Source: Chromatiaceae bacterium (GTDB lineage: Bacteria; Pseudomonadota; Gammaproteobacteria; Chromatiales; Chromatiaceae). From it: DNA of 64,000 nt. Of this stretch, positions 34,446 to 45,803 are shown one piece after another. The notes under the pieces are model-generated. The model saw only the letters and a list, made by a program, of their open reading frames with translations, had not been told where the DNA came from and did no database searches. The DNA lies in assembly GCA_024235395.1 (NCBI GenBank), contig JACKMK010000001.1:372001-436000 (forward strand), read 5' to 3'. Made by a program: the position numbers and the translations under genes. How positions within the stretch are numbered: position 1 is the stretch's first letter; each line of letters opens with the position of its first letter.

Positions 34446-35539
34446 AGGACCTGCTCCAGTGCGCGCAGAAAGCGCGCGTTCTCGTCCTCGAGGCCGACGC
34501 TGACGCGCAGGTGATTGGGCAGGCCGTAGTTCGCGATCGGTCGGGTGACCACACCAAGGCGCAACAGTGCCTGATCGACCGGCGCCGCCTCGCGCCCCAG
34601 ATCGATGGTCAGAAAGTTGCCCGACGACGGAATGTATCCGAGGCCGAGTGCGGTCACCCCCGTGGCCAGCTGCTGCATCCCACGGGTGTTGAGCTCAACG
34701 GATCGCCGGAGGTAGTCCCGGTCGGCGAGCGCCGCCAGTGCGCCGGCCTGGGCGAAGCTGTCGACATTGAACGGCTGACGCACCCGGTTGAGCAGGTCCG
34801 CGACATCCGGATGCGAGAGGCCGTAGCCGACCCGCAGCGCCGCCAGTCCGTAGGCCTTGGAGAAGGTACGGGTCACGACCAGATTGGGGAAATCACCCAA
34901 CCAACGGCTGGTATCCGGGTAGTCCTCGGCATGCACGTATTCGAAATAGGCCTCGTCGACGACGACGATCACATGCTCGGGAACGGCGGCGATGAACGCA
35001 CGGAGCGCTTCGGCGCCAAGCAGGGTGCCGGTCGGATTGTTCGGATTGGCGATCCAGATCACGCCGGTGGCGTCTCCCAGCAGCGCTCGCATCGCATCCA
35101 GATCGTGCCCGTAGTCGCGCGCCGGCGCGATCTTCAGCGTCGCGCCCGCCGCCATGCTGCTGATCGGGTAGACCGCAAACGCGTATTGCGAGAACAGGCT
35201 CTCACGGCCCGCCCAGAGGAAGGCACGCGCGACCATGTCCAGCACGTCGTTGGAGCCGTTGCCGACCGTGACGCACGCCGCGTCCACCCGGTGATGCGCC
35301 GCGAGCGCGGCACGCAGGGCATAGGCGGCGCCGTCCGGATAGCGCGTAAGCTCGTCGATCTGCGCCTCGATCGCCGCACGCACGCGGGGGCTCGGCCCGA
35401 GCGGATTCTCGTTCGACGCGAGCTTGATGGAACCGGTGATACCGAGCTCGCGCTCGAGCTCCGACAGTGGCTTGCCGGGCACATACGGGCGTAACGCGGC
35501 GAGACCGGGGGCGGCTTGATCGATGAATCGGTTGCTCAT
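34442..35539 (-). CDS. hisC: Histidinol-phosphate aminotransferase (HisC2-type)
   Basis: PLP aminotransferase, 365 residues. ANPNNPTGT and the PLP Lys in TFSKAYGLAALRVGY are visible. Between pheA and tyrA this gene often also serves as an aromatic amino acid aminotransferase, so a role in Phe/Tyr synthesis is inferred. No other histidine genes are in the window. Confidence 0.93.
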   Translation of the reverse strand: MSNRFIDQAAPGLAALRPYVPGKPLSELERELGITGSIKLASNENPLGPSPRVRAAIEAQIDELTRYPDGAAYALRAALAAHHRVDAACVTVGNGSNDVLDMVARAFLWAGRESLFSQYAFAVYPISSMAAGATLKIAPARDYGHDLDAMRALLGDATGVIWIANPNNPTGTLLGAEALRAFIAAVPEHVIVVVDEAYFEYVHAEDYPDTSRWLGDFPNLVVTRTFSKAYGLAALRVGYGLSHPDVADLLNRVRQPFNVDSFAQAGALAALADRDYLRRSVELNTRGMQQLATGVTALGLGYIPSSGNFLTIDLGREAAPVDQALLRLGVVTRPIANYGLPNHLRVSVGLEDENARFLRALEQVL

Positions 35540-35564
35540 GACGGCACGGCGGAAGTGGCGATAG

Positions 35565-36650
35565 TCAGAGTACGGCCTTGGGATAAGAGCCGAGTTCCTT
35601 GTACATTCCGGCCTGCTGGCGCAACGCCAGCAGCGCCTTCGCGACCTTGTCGTCGTCGCGATGCCCGCTGATGTCGACGAAGAATACGTAATCCCAGTTA
35701 CCCCGCCGCGACGGCCGGGATTCGATCCGGGTCATGCTGATGCCATGCTCCGCCAGCGGGGCCAGCAATCGGTACAGACCACCGGACTCGTTGCGCGTCG
35801 ACAGCAGCAGGCTGGTCTTGTCGTCGCCTGATGCCGGCACCACCTGCTGGCCGATGACCAGGAAGCGTGTCGTGTTACCGGGGTCGTCCTCGATGTTCGG
35901 CGCCAGCACCTGCAGCCCGTAGAGCTCGGCGGCCGTTACGCCAGCGATCGCTGCGGTGCGCGGTGTGTCGGCCGCGCGCCGCGCCGCCTCCGCATTCGAA
36001 CCGACCGCGACACGTTCGACATGCGGCAGGTGTCGATCCAGCCAGGCGCGGCACTGCGCCAGCGACTGCTGGTGCGAATACACCACCTTGAGTGTGCTGA
36101 GATCGGGGTCCGTGCCCATCAGGTTCTGGTGGATGCGCAGCGTTACCTCGCCGCAGATCCGCAACGGCGAGTTGATGAACATGTCGTGGGTGTGACTGAT
36201 CACCCCCTCGCTCGAATTCTCGACCGGTACCACGCCATAGTGACAACCGCCGCTCTCGACCTCCTGAAAGACGTCCGAGATGGCCGTCATCGGCACCGTG
36301 GTCACGGCGTGGCCGAAATGTTTCAGTGCCGCGGCCTGGGTGAAGGTGCCCTCGGGGCCGAGAAACGCTATGCGCAACGGCAGCTCGAGTGCCAGGCACT
36401 CGGACATGATCTCGCGAAACAGGCGCGCCATGGATTCGTCGCCGAGCGGCCCGGCATTGCGTTCCTTGATGGCCCGCAACACCTGCGCCTCCCGCTCGGG
36501 ACGGTAGAACACGGCCGAACCATCCGCCGCCTGCTTGATCTGCGCGACAGCCTTGGCGGCCTCCGCACGCGCGTTCAGCAGTTCCTGGATCTGCCGGTCG
36601 ATCTCGTCGATACGGTCACGGATCTCGGCGAGTTGCTGTTGTTCGCTCAT
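35565..36650 (-). CDS. pheA: Bifunctional chorismate mutase / prephenate dehydratase
   Basis: 361 residues. The AroQ chorismate mutase domain occupies about 1-90 (IDEIDRQIQELLNARAEAA). The dehydratase domain starts at RIAFLGPEGTFTQAAA and includes VPVENSSEGVI with the Thr-Arg-Phe motif DDPGNTTRFLV. A C-terminal ACT domain has SRPSRRGNWDYVFFVD for Phe feedback. Position before hisC is the usual gene order. Confidence 0.96.
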   Translation of the reverse strand: MSEQQQLAEIRDRIDEIDRQIQELLNARAEAAKAVAQIKQAADGSAVFYRPEREAQVLRAIKERNAGPLGDESMARLFREIMSECLALELPLRIAFLGPEGTFTQAAALKHFGHAVTTVPMTAISDVFQEVESGGCHYGVVPVENSSEGVISHTHDMFINSPLRICGEVTLRIHQNLMGTDPDLSTLKVVYSHQQSLAQCRAWLDRHLPHVERVAVGSNAEAARRAADTPRTAAIAGVTAAELYGLQVLAPNIEDDPGNTTRFLVIGQQVVPASGDDKTSLLLSTRNESGGLYRLLAPLAEHGISMTRIESRPSRRGNWDYVFFVDISGHRDDDKVAKALLALRQQAGMYKELGSYPKAVL

Positions 36651-36712
36651 GAGCGGATTCTAGTGGGCCAAGCGGGGAATTGTGTAGCGCTCAGCCGTGT
36701 CACCCGCAATCC

Positions 36713-37888
36713 TCAATCACAGCCCAGGCAACGTACCGACAGCACACCGTCGATCGCGGTGATGCGGTCCATCGCGCCTTGCGACGGCGGCCCATCGACG
36801 TCGATCAGCGTCACCGCGATCTCGCCGCGCGACTTGTTCAGCATGTCGATGATATTCAGGCCCGCTTCGGCGAGATCGGTGGATATCTGGCCCAGCATGT
36901 TTGGCACGTTGCTGTTGACCACGGCGATCCGATGACCGTCCTCGGTACGTGGCAGGTTGATCTCCGGGAAATTGACCGAGTTCGTGACGTTGCCGTTCTC
37001 CAGCCAGTCACGCACCTGGTCGGCAACCATCAGCGCACAGTTCTCTTCCGCCTCGGCGGTGGATGCGCCCAGATGCGGCAAGGTGATCACACGTGGATGG
37101 TTCTTCAGCAGGTTGCTCGGAAAATCGCAGACATAGGCGTACAGGTGGCCACTTTCGAGCGCCTGCACCGCGGCCTCGTCGTCGATGATCCCGTTGCGCG
37201 CGAAGTTCAGGAGCACCGACGACTTCTTCATCAGCTTGAGCCGCTCCGCGTTGATCATATGCCGCGTGGCATCGGTCAGCGGGACATGGAAGGTGATGAA
37301 ATCCGCCTGGGCGACGAGGTCATCGACCGACAGTGCCTGCTTGACGTCCGAATCCAGTGCCCAAGCGGCACGCACGGTGATCGTCGGATCGTAACCGATC
37401 ACCTTCATCCCCAGGGCGCGCGCGGCATTGGCGACCTTGACGCCGATCGCACCAAGACCGATCACGCCGAGCGTGCGACCCGGCAACTCGAAGCCGACGA
37501 AGCGCTTCTTACCGGCTTCGACCTCTTTGTTGATCGTCGCGTCGTCGCCGGTCAGCGCAGCGGCGAAGCGCCACGCCTGGCCGATGTTGCGCGCGGCCAT
37601 CAACATCCCTGCTACGACCAGCTCCTTGACGGCATTGGCATTCGCGCCCGGCGCGTTGAATACCGGCACACCGATCTTGGTCATCTGATCGACCGGGATG
37701 TTGTTGACCCCGGCGCCGGCCCGCCCGATCGCCTTGACCGACGGCGGCAGCGTCATATCGTGCATTTTCGCCGAGCGCACCAGGATCGCGTCGGGGGTCG
37801 AGAGTTCGGACGCGATTTCATAGCGATCGCGCGGGAAGCGGTCTAGGCCGACCACGGAGATATTGTTCAGTGTCTGGATCTTGTACAT
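36713..37888 (-). CDS. serA: D-3-phosphoglycerate dehydrogenase
   Basis: First step of serine synthesis. ATG 37888 gives 391 residues; the frame is open further upstream, but MYKIQTLNNIS matches the family start. The NAD loop is GVIGLGAIGVKVANAA, the catalytic RNGIIDDEA Arg and PHLGAST His are intact, and a C-terminal ACT domain (VPNMLGQISTDLAEAGLNI) completes it. It sits between serC and pheA, an insertion relative to Pseudomonas where serC abuts pheA, so serine genes are paired here. Confidence 0.93.
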   Translation of the reverse strand: MYKIQTLNNISVVGLDRFPRDRYEIASELSTPDAILVRSAKMHDMTLPPSVKAIGRAGAGVNNIPVDQMTKIGVPVFNAPGANANAVKELVVAGMLMAARNIGQAWRFAAALTGDDATINKEVEAGKKRFVGFELPGRTLGVIGLGAIGVKVANAARALGMKVIGYDPTITVRAAWALDSDVKQALSVDDLVAQADFITFHVPLTDATRHMINAERLKLMKKSSVLLNFARNGIIDDEAAVQALESGHLYAYVCDFPSNLLKNHPRVITLPHLGASTAEAEENCALMVADQVRDWLENGNVTNSVNFPEINLPRTEDGHRIAVVNSNVPNMLGQISTDLAEAGLNIIDMLNKSRGEIAVTLIDVDGPPSQGAMDRITAIDGVLSVRCLGCD

Positions 37889-37997
37889 CGGTTCGCCTTG
37901 GAATATTTCACTGCCTTGCGCACCACGACCGCACGCGACACGCCGGTCCCGGACGCAGCAGCCTAACGCGCGGGTCCGCGTGCCGGGTTGACCTGGT

Positions 37998-39083
37998 TCA
38001 AGCGCGCGTGCGTTCGAACTCCGCCATGAAGTCGACCAGGGCCTGCACACCCGCCTCCGGCATCGCGTTGTAGATGCTGGCGCGCATGCCACCGACCGAA
38101 CGGTGTCCCTTGAGTGTCTTCAGGCCGGCCGCGCTCGCACCCTTGAGAAACGCCTCATCCAGCGATGGATCGGCCAGGGTGAACGGCACGTTCATCCAGG
38201 AGCGGCATTCCGGATCGACCGGGTTGGCGTAGAAATCGGAGGCATCGATCGCGTCGTACAGCAGCTCTGCCTTGCGCTGGTTGACGACCGCCATACCCTC
38301 CAGGCCACCGAGGTCCTTCAGCCAACGGAACACCAGGCCGGCGAGGTACCAGCCGAACGTCGGCGGCGTGTTGTACATCGACCCGTTGTCCGCATGGATC
38401 GCGTAATCGAACATGGTCGGTACGCCGTCCAGCGGCTTGCCGATCAGGTCCTCGCGAATGATCACCAGCACCAGACCGGCGGGGCCGATGTTCTTCTGCG
38501 CACCGGCGTAGATGAGGCCGAAGCGCGACACATCGATCGGTCGCGAGAGGATGGTCGACGACATGTCGGCGACCAGCGGCACATCGCCGGTCTCGGGCAC
38601 GTAAGGGAATTCGACGCCCTCGATCGTCTCGTTCGGCGTGTAGTGCAGGTACGCGGCGTCGGCCGATACGCTGAAACCGTCGGCGGCCGGCACACCCGTG
38701 AACTTGCCGTCGACCTCGCTGTTCACCGTGACGTTGATGGTCCCGTAGCGTTTCGCCTCGGCGATCGCCTTTTTCGACCAGGACCCGGTGCGGAAGTAGT
38801 CCGCCTTGCCCGTCCTGCCGATCAGGTTCATCGGGATCATCGCGAACTGGCTGGACGCACCACCCTGCAGGAACAGCACCTTGTAGTTCGACGGCACTGC
38901 CATCAACTCGCGCAGATCGGCCTCGGCCTCGGCGGCGATGGACATGAACTCCTTGCCGCGATGGCTCATCTCCATCACCGACATACCCGAACCGTGCCAG
39001 TCGAGCAGCTCGTCTCGGGCCTGTGCCAGGACTTCTTCGGGAAGCGCCGCGGGACCGGCGCTGAAATTGTAAACACGGGACAT
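37998..39083 (-). CDS. serC: Phosphoserine aminotransferase
   Basis: Converts 3-phosphohydroxypyruvate to phosphoserine and acts in pyridoxal synthesis. 361 residues. FSAGPAALP opens the protein, and the PLP Lys lies in [14 protein letters not shown] 109-bp gap separates it from serA. Confidence 0.97.
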   Translation of the reverse strand: MSRVYNFSAGPAALPEEVLAQARDELLDWHGSGMSVMEMSHRGKEFMSIAAEAEADLRELMAVPSNYKVLFLQGGASSQFAMIPMNLIGRTGKADYFRTGSWSKKAIAEAKRYGTINVTVNSEVDGKFTGVPAADGFSVSADAAYLHYTPNETIEGVEFPYVPETGDVPLVADMSSTILSRPIDVSRFGLIYAGAQKNIGPAGLVLVIIREDLIGKPLDGVPTMFDYAIHADNGSMYNTPPTFGWYLAGLVFRWLKDLGGLEGMAVVNQRKAELLYDAIDASDFYANPVDPECRSWMNVPFTLADPSLDEAFLKGASAAGLKTLKGHRSVGGMRASIYNAMPEAGVQALVDFMAEFERTRA

Positions 39084-39169
39084 AGTGATTTCCGGTCAGG
39101 TTGAATGATGCTTCGCAAGATGGGATGCGCAGCGCCGGTCACCGGGACCGCGCCGCGCAGAAACGGCCA

Positions 39170-41737
<2,568 letters not shown>

Positions 41738-41952
41738 CGGTGGTTTTCCAGGTCGGCGGCCCGTCGGAATTTTTGCGTGGCGCGGGGTGCATCACCGCGC
41801 CGGCGCGTGATTATCGGGCTGTTCAGGCCCGAAATCCTACCATACCCCGGGGGTGCGAGATAGACGGAAAAGGCCGCAAATCGCCTTACAAGGCGCGAGA
41901 GCGGCGCCCTGCCAGGCTTAAATGTCGTTTTTTTTGATTGGCGGAGCGCAAA

Positions 41953-42714
41953 TCAGAAGCGCACCGCAGGTGTCTCGATCGGCAGGCCATTGCCGCGCGC
42001 GGTCACGTACAGTTCCAGCAGATCGAATTCCTCCGACCCCGCTTCAAACGGCTCGGCCCGGAACGATACGAAACACTCGCTGAGGCGCTGTTGAAGACTG
42101 GTGATCCGCCCGGACCCGAGACGGTACTCGGGGAAGCCGTTTGCCTGCCCCTGGCTGAGGGGCTGGCCACGCAGCATCTGTCCCTGATGTTGAACGTGAC
42201 AATGCTGACACGCCATATTGAGCTGCCCGAAACGGGTGTTGTACAGCTGCTCGCCCTTGGCCAGCAGCGGCACCATCGGGCCATCGGTCTGTACGTTCAC
42301 CGGTTCGCCCTTGGCGCGACTGCGCACGAACGTCTCCAACGCGATCAGGTTCGCATCACCCGGGATCAACGGGAACCGGTCGAGGTTGATCTCCCAGCAA
42401 TGATTGATCCGCCGTTGCAGCGTCACCAGGCCGCCCAGGTTCGGGTCGAATACCGGATAACGCGCGATCTGCCCGACGTCGAAATCAGCGCCGTCGTCAC
42501 CGTGACAATCCGCGCAGGCATTCACTTCGTCTTCACGGTGTTCATGGAACAGCTCCGAGCCGCGATCGACCGCCATCAACCCCGGGTTCTCGAAGTCGTC
42601 ATCCTGCATCGCACGGGTGCTCTCGTCGAGAAACGCATAGCCGCTCACGGGCTCGGCCTGGGCAGCGCACGTGCCCGCCACCCACACCAGGCCGTACAGA
42701 ATCCACCGCCTCAT
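41953..42714 (-). CDS. soxA: Sulfur-oxidation diheme cytochrome SoxA
   Basis: Periplasmic c-type cytochrome which, with SoxX, attaches thiosulfate to the SoxY Cys. 253 residues with a signal peptide (WILYGLVWVAGTCAAQA). Heme sites are CADCH and CQHCH. The active Cys ligand lies in LSECFVSFR, matching the SoxA cysteine-persulfide site. The start overlaps soxX by 4 bp (ATGA). No soxYZ or soxB is in the window, so this is a detached soxXA pair. Confidence 0.92.
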   Translation of the reverse strand: MRRWILYGLVWVAGTCAAQAEPVSGYAFLDESTRAMQDDDFENPGLMAVDRGSELFHEHREDEVNACADCHGDDGADFDVGQIARYPVFDPNLGGLVTLQRRINHCWEINLDRFPLIPGDANLIALETFVRSRAKGEPVNVQTDGPMVPLLAKGEQLYNTRFGQLNMACQHCHVQHQGQMLRGQPLSQGQANGFPEYRLGSGRITSLQQRLSECFVSFRAEPFEAGSEEFDLLELYVTARGNGLPIETPAVRF

Positions 42715-43181
42715 TGCAGCGACACCAGATAGGCGACCAGGTCCTCCACCTGCTGCGCGGTCAGAAACGTCTTACCCCAATACTCGCCGGCGACGCGATT
42801 TGCCGAACGTGGGTCACTGTAAAAACCGGGCATGATCGTCATCGGGTTGATCTGTTGTTCGTCGACCACGCGCAGGCGGATCTGCGCCGCGCTGTAGCGC
42901 GCCCCGACACCGTGCAGCGGCGGGCCCAGGGTCCCGTGGAAGGGTTCTTCATCGATCGGCATCTGATGGCAGGCCAGGCAATTCCCCGCGTGGCTGTCGG
43001 CGGCCAGTGCCCGCCCGCGTTCGGGATCGCCGACCAGGCCGCACAGGGGCGCCTGGATCGCGTAGTCGCGAACCTCCCAGGCGCAATACGCGGCGTCGAC
43101 GGCATCCTGCGCGACACCACACCCCGAGAGTGCCAGCAGGCAGATGCCGGTAAGCCAGTGCATGCCCGCTGCACTCTTCAT
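42711..43181 (-). CDS. soxX: Sulfur-oxidation cytochrome SoxX, probable lipoprotein
   Basis: Monoheme cytochrome c subunit of the SoxAX complex, 156 residues from ATG 43181. The heme site is CLACH, in GNCLACHQMP. The signal peptide LTGICLLALSGCG has a lipobox (LSGC), which suggests lipid anchoring; that is unusual, since SoxX is normally soluble. The distal Met is in NPMTIMPGFY. It lies directly after a Lrp-type regulator gene and overlaps soxA. Confidence 0.88.
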   Translation of the reverse strand: MKSAAGMHWLTGICLLALSGCGVAQDAVDAAYCAWEVRDYAIQAPLCGLVGDPERGRALAADSHAGNCLACHQMPIDEEPFHGTLGPPLHGVGARYSAAQIRLRVVDEQQINPMTIMPGFYSDPRSANRVAGEYWGKTFLTAQQVEDLVAYLVSLQ

Positions 43182-43254
43182 GCGACTGCGATTGGTGTTC
43201 GGCATCCGTCGAATGCTAGACGCAAGGTCGTCTTGGCACCTTGACCGAGGTCAT

Positions 43255-43719
43255 TCATGGAATGGGCAACGCGGTCTTGTCCACGACGCGGCGCATCACG
43301 AAGCTCGAATGCACGCCGCTGACGCCCTCGATCCGCGTGATCTTGTTCAGCAGCAGCGCCTGATAGGCCTCCATGTCGCGTACGGTCACCTTCAGCTGGT
43401 AATCGGCGTCCTGACCGGTGATCAACAGGCATTCCATGACCTCCGGGAGCGCGCCGACCCGTTCCTCGAAATTCGCGAACCGTTCGGGCGTATGCCTATC
43501 CATCGATATGAAGATCAGCGCGGTGAGACTGAGACCCAGCCTGCCGGGATCCAGCATGGCACGGTAACCGGTGATCAACCCCGTCTCTTCGAGTGCCCGC
43601 ACCCGCCGCAGGCACGGCGACGGCGACAGCCCGATACGCTCAGCCAGTTCGAGGTTGCTGATGCGCCCTTCCTGTTGCAGCACCTCGAGGATGCGCCGGT
43701 CGAATCGATCGATCTGCAT
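43255..43719 (-). CDS. Lrp/AsnC-family transcriptional regulator
   Basis: 154 residues from ATG 43719. The N-terminal HTH has ISNLELAERIGLSPSPCLRR and the C-terminal RAM effector-binding domain has TGQDADYQLKVTVRD. It is divergent from leuA across a 281-bp AT-rich promoter region and upstream of soxX in the same direction. A leucine-linked control of leuA is plausible; co-transcription with soxXA is also possible, with a 73-bp gap. Confidence 0.88.
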   Translation of the reverse strand: MQIDRFDRRILEVLQQEGRISNLELAERIGLSPSPCLRRVRALEETGLITGYRAMLDPGRLGLSLTALIFISMDRHTPERFANFEERVGALPEVMECLLITGQDADYQLKVTVRDMEAYQALLLNKITRIEGVSGVHSSFVMRRVVDKTALPIP

Positions 43720-44000
43720 CGGATTGCTCTCCCACCGGTCTACATGACAATAATTAACCACTTTTTAGAACTTATGTAAATTTGTATTGTGTATTTTTGG
43801 CTTTTAAAAGGCATTTTCGCAATCAAAAATCGCTGCGCAGGACGTATCCTTTCTCCGTCGACCAAAAGTTGGCAATCCCGCGCACCGGCCCACGAGGCAC
43901 CGCGCGACCACCGCGACCCAAAAGGTCATGGAGAGACGGCCCGCCCCTCCCCGCATCGGGGAGGCACGGCCACCCAACAGCGACGCACCGGAGAACCGAC
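43720..44000. promoter_or_regulatory. Divergent lrp-like/leuA control region
   Basis: 281 bp. The lrp-proximal half (43745-43815) is very AT-rich, as expected of Lrp-type sites. The leuA-proximal part holds a perfect stem CCTCCCCG-CAT-CGGGGAGG at 43946-43964, about 36 bp before the leuA start, without a T-run. No clear leucine-rich leader peptide is seen, so classical attenuation is not supported. Confidence 0.5.
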
Positions 44001-45668
44001 GTGAGCCATTTCGATCACCGCAAATACCGACCCGCACAACGCATGCCGATGCACAACCGGCAATGGCCGGAGCGGTCTATCGACCAGGCCCCGATCTGGG
44101 CAAGTGTCGACCTGCGCGACGGCAACCAGGCGCTGCTCGACCCGATGAACGTTACGCAGAAGCAACGCCTCTGGAAGCTGCTGGTCGATATCGGCGTCAA
44201 GCAGATCGAGGTCGGCTTTCCGTCTGCCAGCCAACCCGACTACGACTTCGTGCGCTGGTTGATCGACCACGACCAGATCCCGGACGACGTGACCGTGCAG
44301 GTGCTGGTACAGGCGCGCGAGACGTTGATCAAGCGGACCTTCGAGGCGCTGCGCGGCGTGCGCCGCGCCATCGTGCACGTGTACAACTCGACCTCGACCG
44401 TACAGCGCGAACGCGTTTTCGGACGCGATCGAGACGGGATCAAGGCGATCGCGGTCGCCGGGGCGCGCATGCTGCGCGACGAGGCCGCACACCACCCGGA
44501 CACCGAATGGGTGTTCCAGTACTCGCCGGAGAGCTTCAGCAACACCGAATGGGACTATGCCGTCGAGGTCTGCGACGCGGTGACCGAGGTGTGGCAGCCG
44601 ACCCCGGATCGTCCCTGCATCATCAATCTGCCGGCCACGGTCGAGAGCAGCACCCCCAATCTGTTCGCCGACCAGGTCGAGTATTTCTGCCGCCATGTCG
44701 CACGACGCGATGCGCTGCTGATCTCGTTGCACACGCACAACGATCGCGGGACCGCGGTGGCCGCGGCGGAGCTGGGCCTGCTGGCCGGCGCCGACCGCGT
44801 CGAGGGCACCCTGCTGGGCAATGGCGAACGCACCGGGAACATGGACATCGTCACGCTGGCGATGAACCTGTACAGCCAGGGTGTCGATCCGCGACTGGAC
44901 CTGTCCAATCCGGACGAGATCATCCAGGTCTACACCCAGTGCACGGGGCTGCCCGTCCATCCCCGTCACCCCTGGGTCGGCGAGCTGGTCTACACGGCTT
45001 TCTCGGGAAGCCACCAGGACGCCATCCGCAAGTGTCTGCAGCGTCAGCAGGCCGACGAGCCCTGGCAGGTCGCCTACCTGCCGATCGACCCGCGCGACCT
45101 GGGCCGGGACTACCAGGCGATCATCCGCGTCAACAGTCAGTCCGGCAAAGGTGGCGTGGCGTTCGTCCTGGAACGTGATTATGGGATGGTGCTGCCGCGC
45201 TGGCTGCAGGTCGAACTCGCGCAGATCGTGCAGCGGGAGAGTGAACGGAGCAGTGGCGAGGTCGACAGTGCGCGCATCCATGCGCTGTTCATGCAGCACT
45301 TCGCCGACGACACGCACCCGATCGGCCTGGCGGCTTACCGCCTCGACCGCCGAGAGGGCACCGACGTGATCGAGGCGCAGATAGAACGCGGCGGGCGCCT
45401 GCAGTCGATCACCGGCGCTGGCGAAGGTGCGATCGAGGCATTGGTGAACGCCTGGAGTACGACCTATGGCAACCGGATCAACGTGGTCGACTACAGCGAG
45501 CACGCGCTGGGCAGCGGCACCTCGGCCGACGCCGTGGCCTATGTGCAGTTGAGCATCGATGGCCAGCGTTCGGCCGGTGCGGCGTTCGATCGCGACACGG
45601 TCAGCGCCTCGATGCGTGCCGTGCTGGCCGCGCTCAACCGGGCGGACCCGACGCGCGCGGCGGCGTGA
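44001..45668 (+). CDS. leuA: 2-isopropylmalate synthase, long type
   Basis: First committed step of leucine synthesis. GTG at 44001 with GGAG 8 bp upstream gives 555 residues, the longer actinobacterial-like LeuA branch. Catalytic residues are in SVDLRDGNQAL and the metal-binding HTHNDRG. GNGERTGNMDI is typical of that branch. The C-terminal LeuA regulatory domain begins at about residue 430 (SGEVDSARIHALFMQH). Solitary here, divergent from an Lrp-type gene, and closed by a strong hairpin. Confidence 0.95.
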   Translation: MSHFDHRKYRPAQRMPMHNRQWPERSIDQAPIWASVDLRDGNQALLDPMNVTQKQRLWKLLVDIGVKQIEVGFPSASQPDYDFVRWLIDHDQIPDDVTVQVLVQARETLIKRTFEALRGVRRAIVHVYNSTSTVQRERVFGRDRDGIKAIAVAGARMLRDEAAHHPDTEWVFQYSPESFSNTEWDYAVEVCDAVTEVWQPTPDRPCIINLPATVESSTPNLFADQVEYFCRHVARRDALLISLHTHNDRGTAVAAAELGLLAGADRVEGTLLGNGERTGNMDIVTLAMNLYSQGVDPRLDLSNPDEIIQVYTQCTGLPVHPRHPWVGELVYTAFSGSHQDAIRKCLQRQQADEPWQVAYLPIDPRDLGRDYQAIIRVNSQSGKGGVAFVLERDYGMVLPRWLQVELAQIVQRESERSSGEVDSARIHALFMQHFADDTHPIGLAAYRLDRREGTDVIEAQIERGGRLQSITGAGEGAIEALVNAWSTTYGNRINVVDYSEHALGSGTSADAVAYVQLSIDGQRSAGAAFDRDTVSASMRAVLAALNRADPTRAAA

Positions 45669-45671
45669 GTC

Positions 45672-45704
45672 GGCGCCATGGTCGCCCTGCACGACCATGG
45701 CGCC
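45672..45704. terminator. Long perfect hairpin after leuA
   Basis: GGCGCCATGGTCG and its complement form a 13-bp perfect stem with a 7-nt loop, 3 bp beyond the leuA stop. The downstream sequence on the plus strand is only weakly T-rich, so it may be an imperfect terminator or a 3'-end stabiliser. Confidence 0.55.
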
Positions 45705-45803
45705 TAGGGTATGTCCTTATTTAGCACCCCGGGCGCCGCTGCGGGTCAAGCTTGTGTCGACGATGCCGACAAGGTGGTTCACCAGACAGGAAGGTGAACC
45801 ACA

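Noticed and set aside
43720..44000. Leucine attenuator before leuA
   Set aside because: No leader peptide with consecutive Leu codons and no stem followed by a T-run was found.
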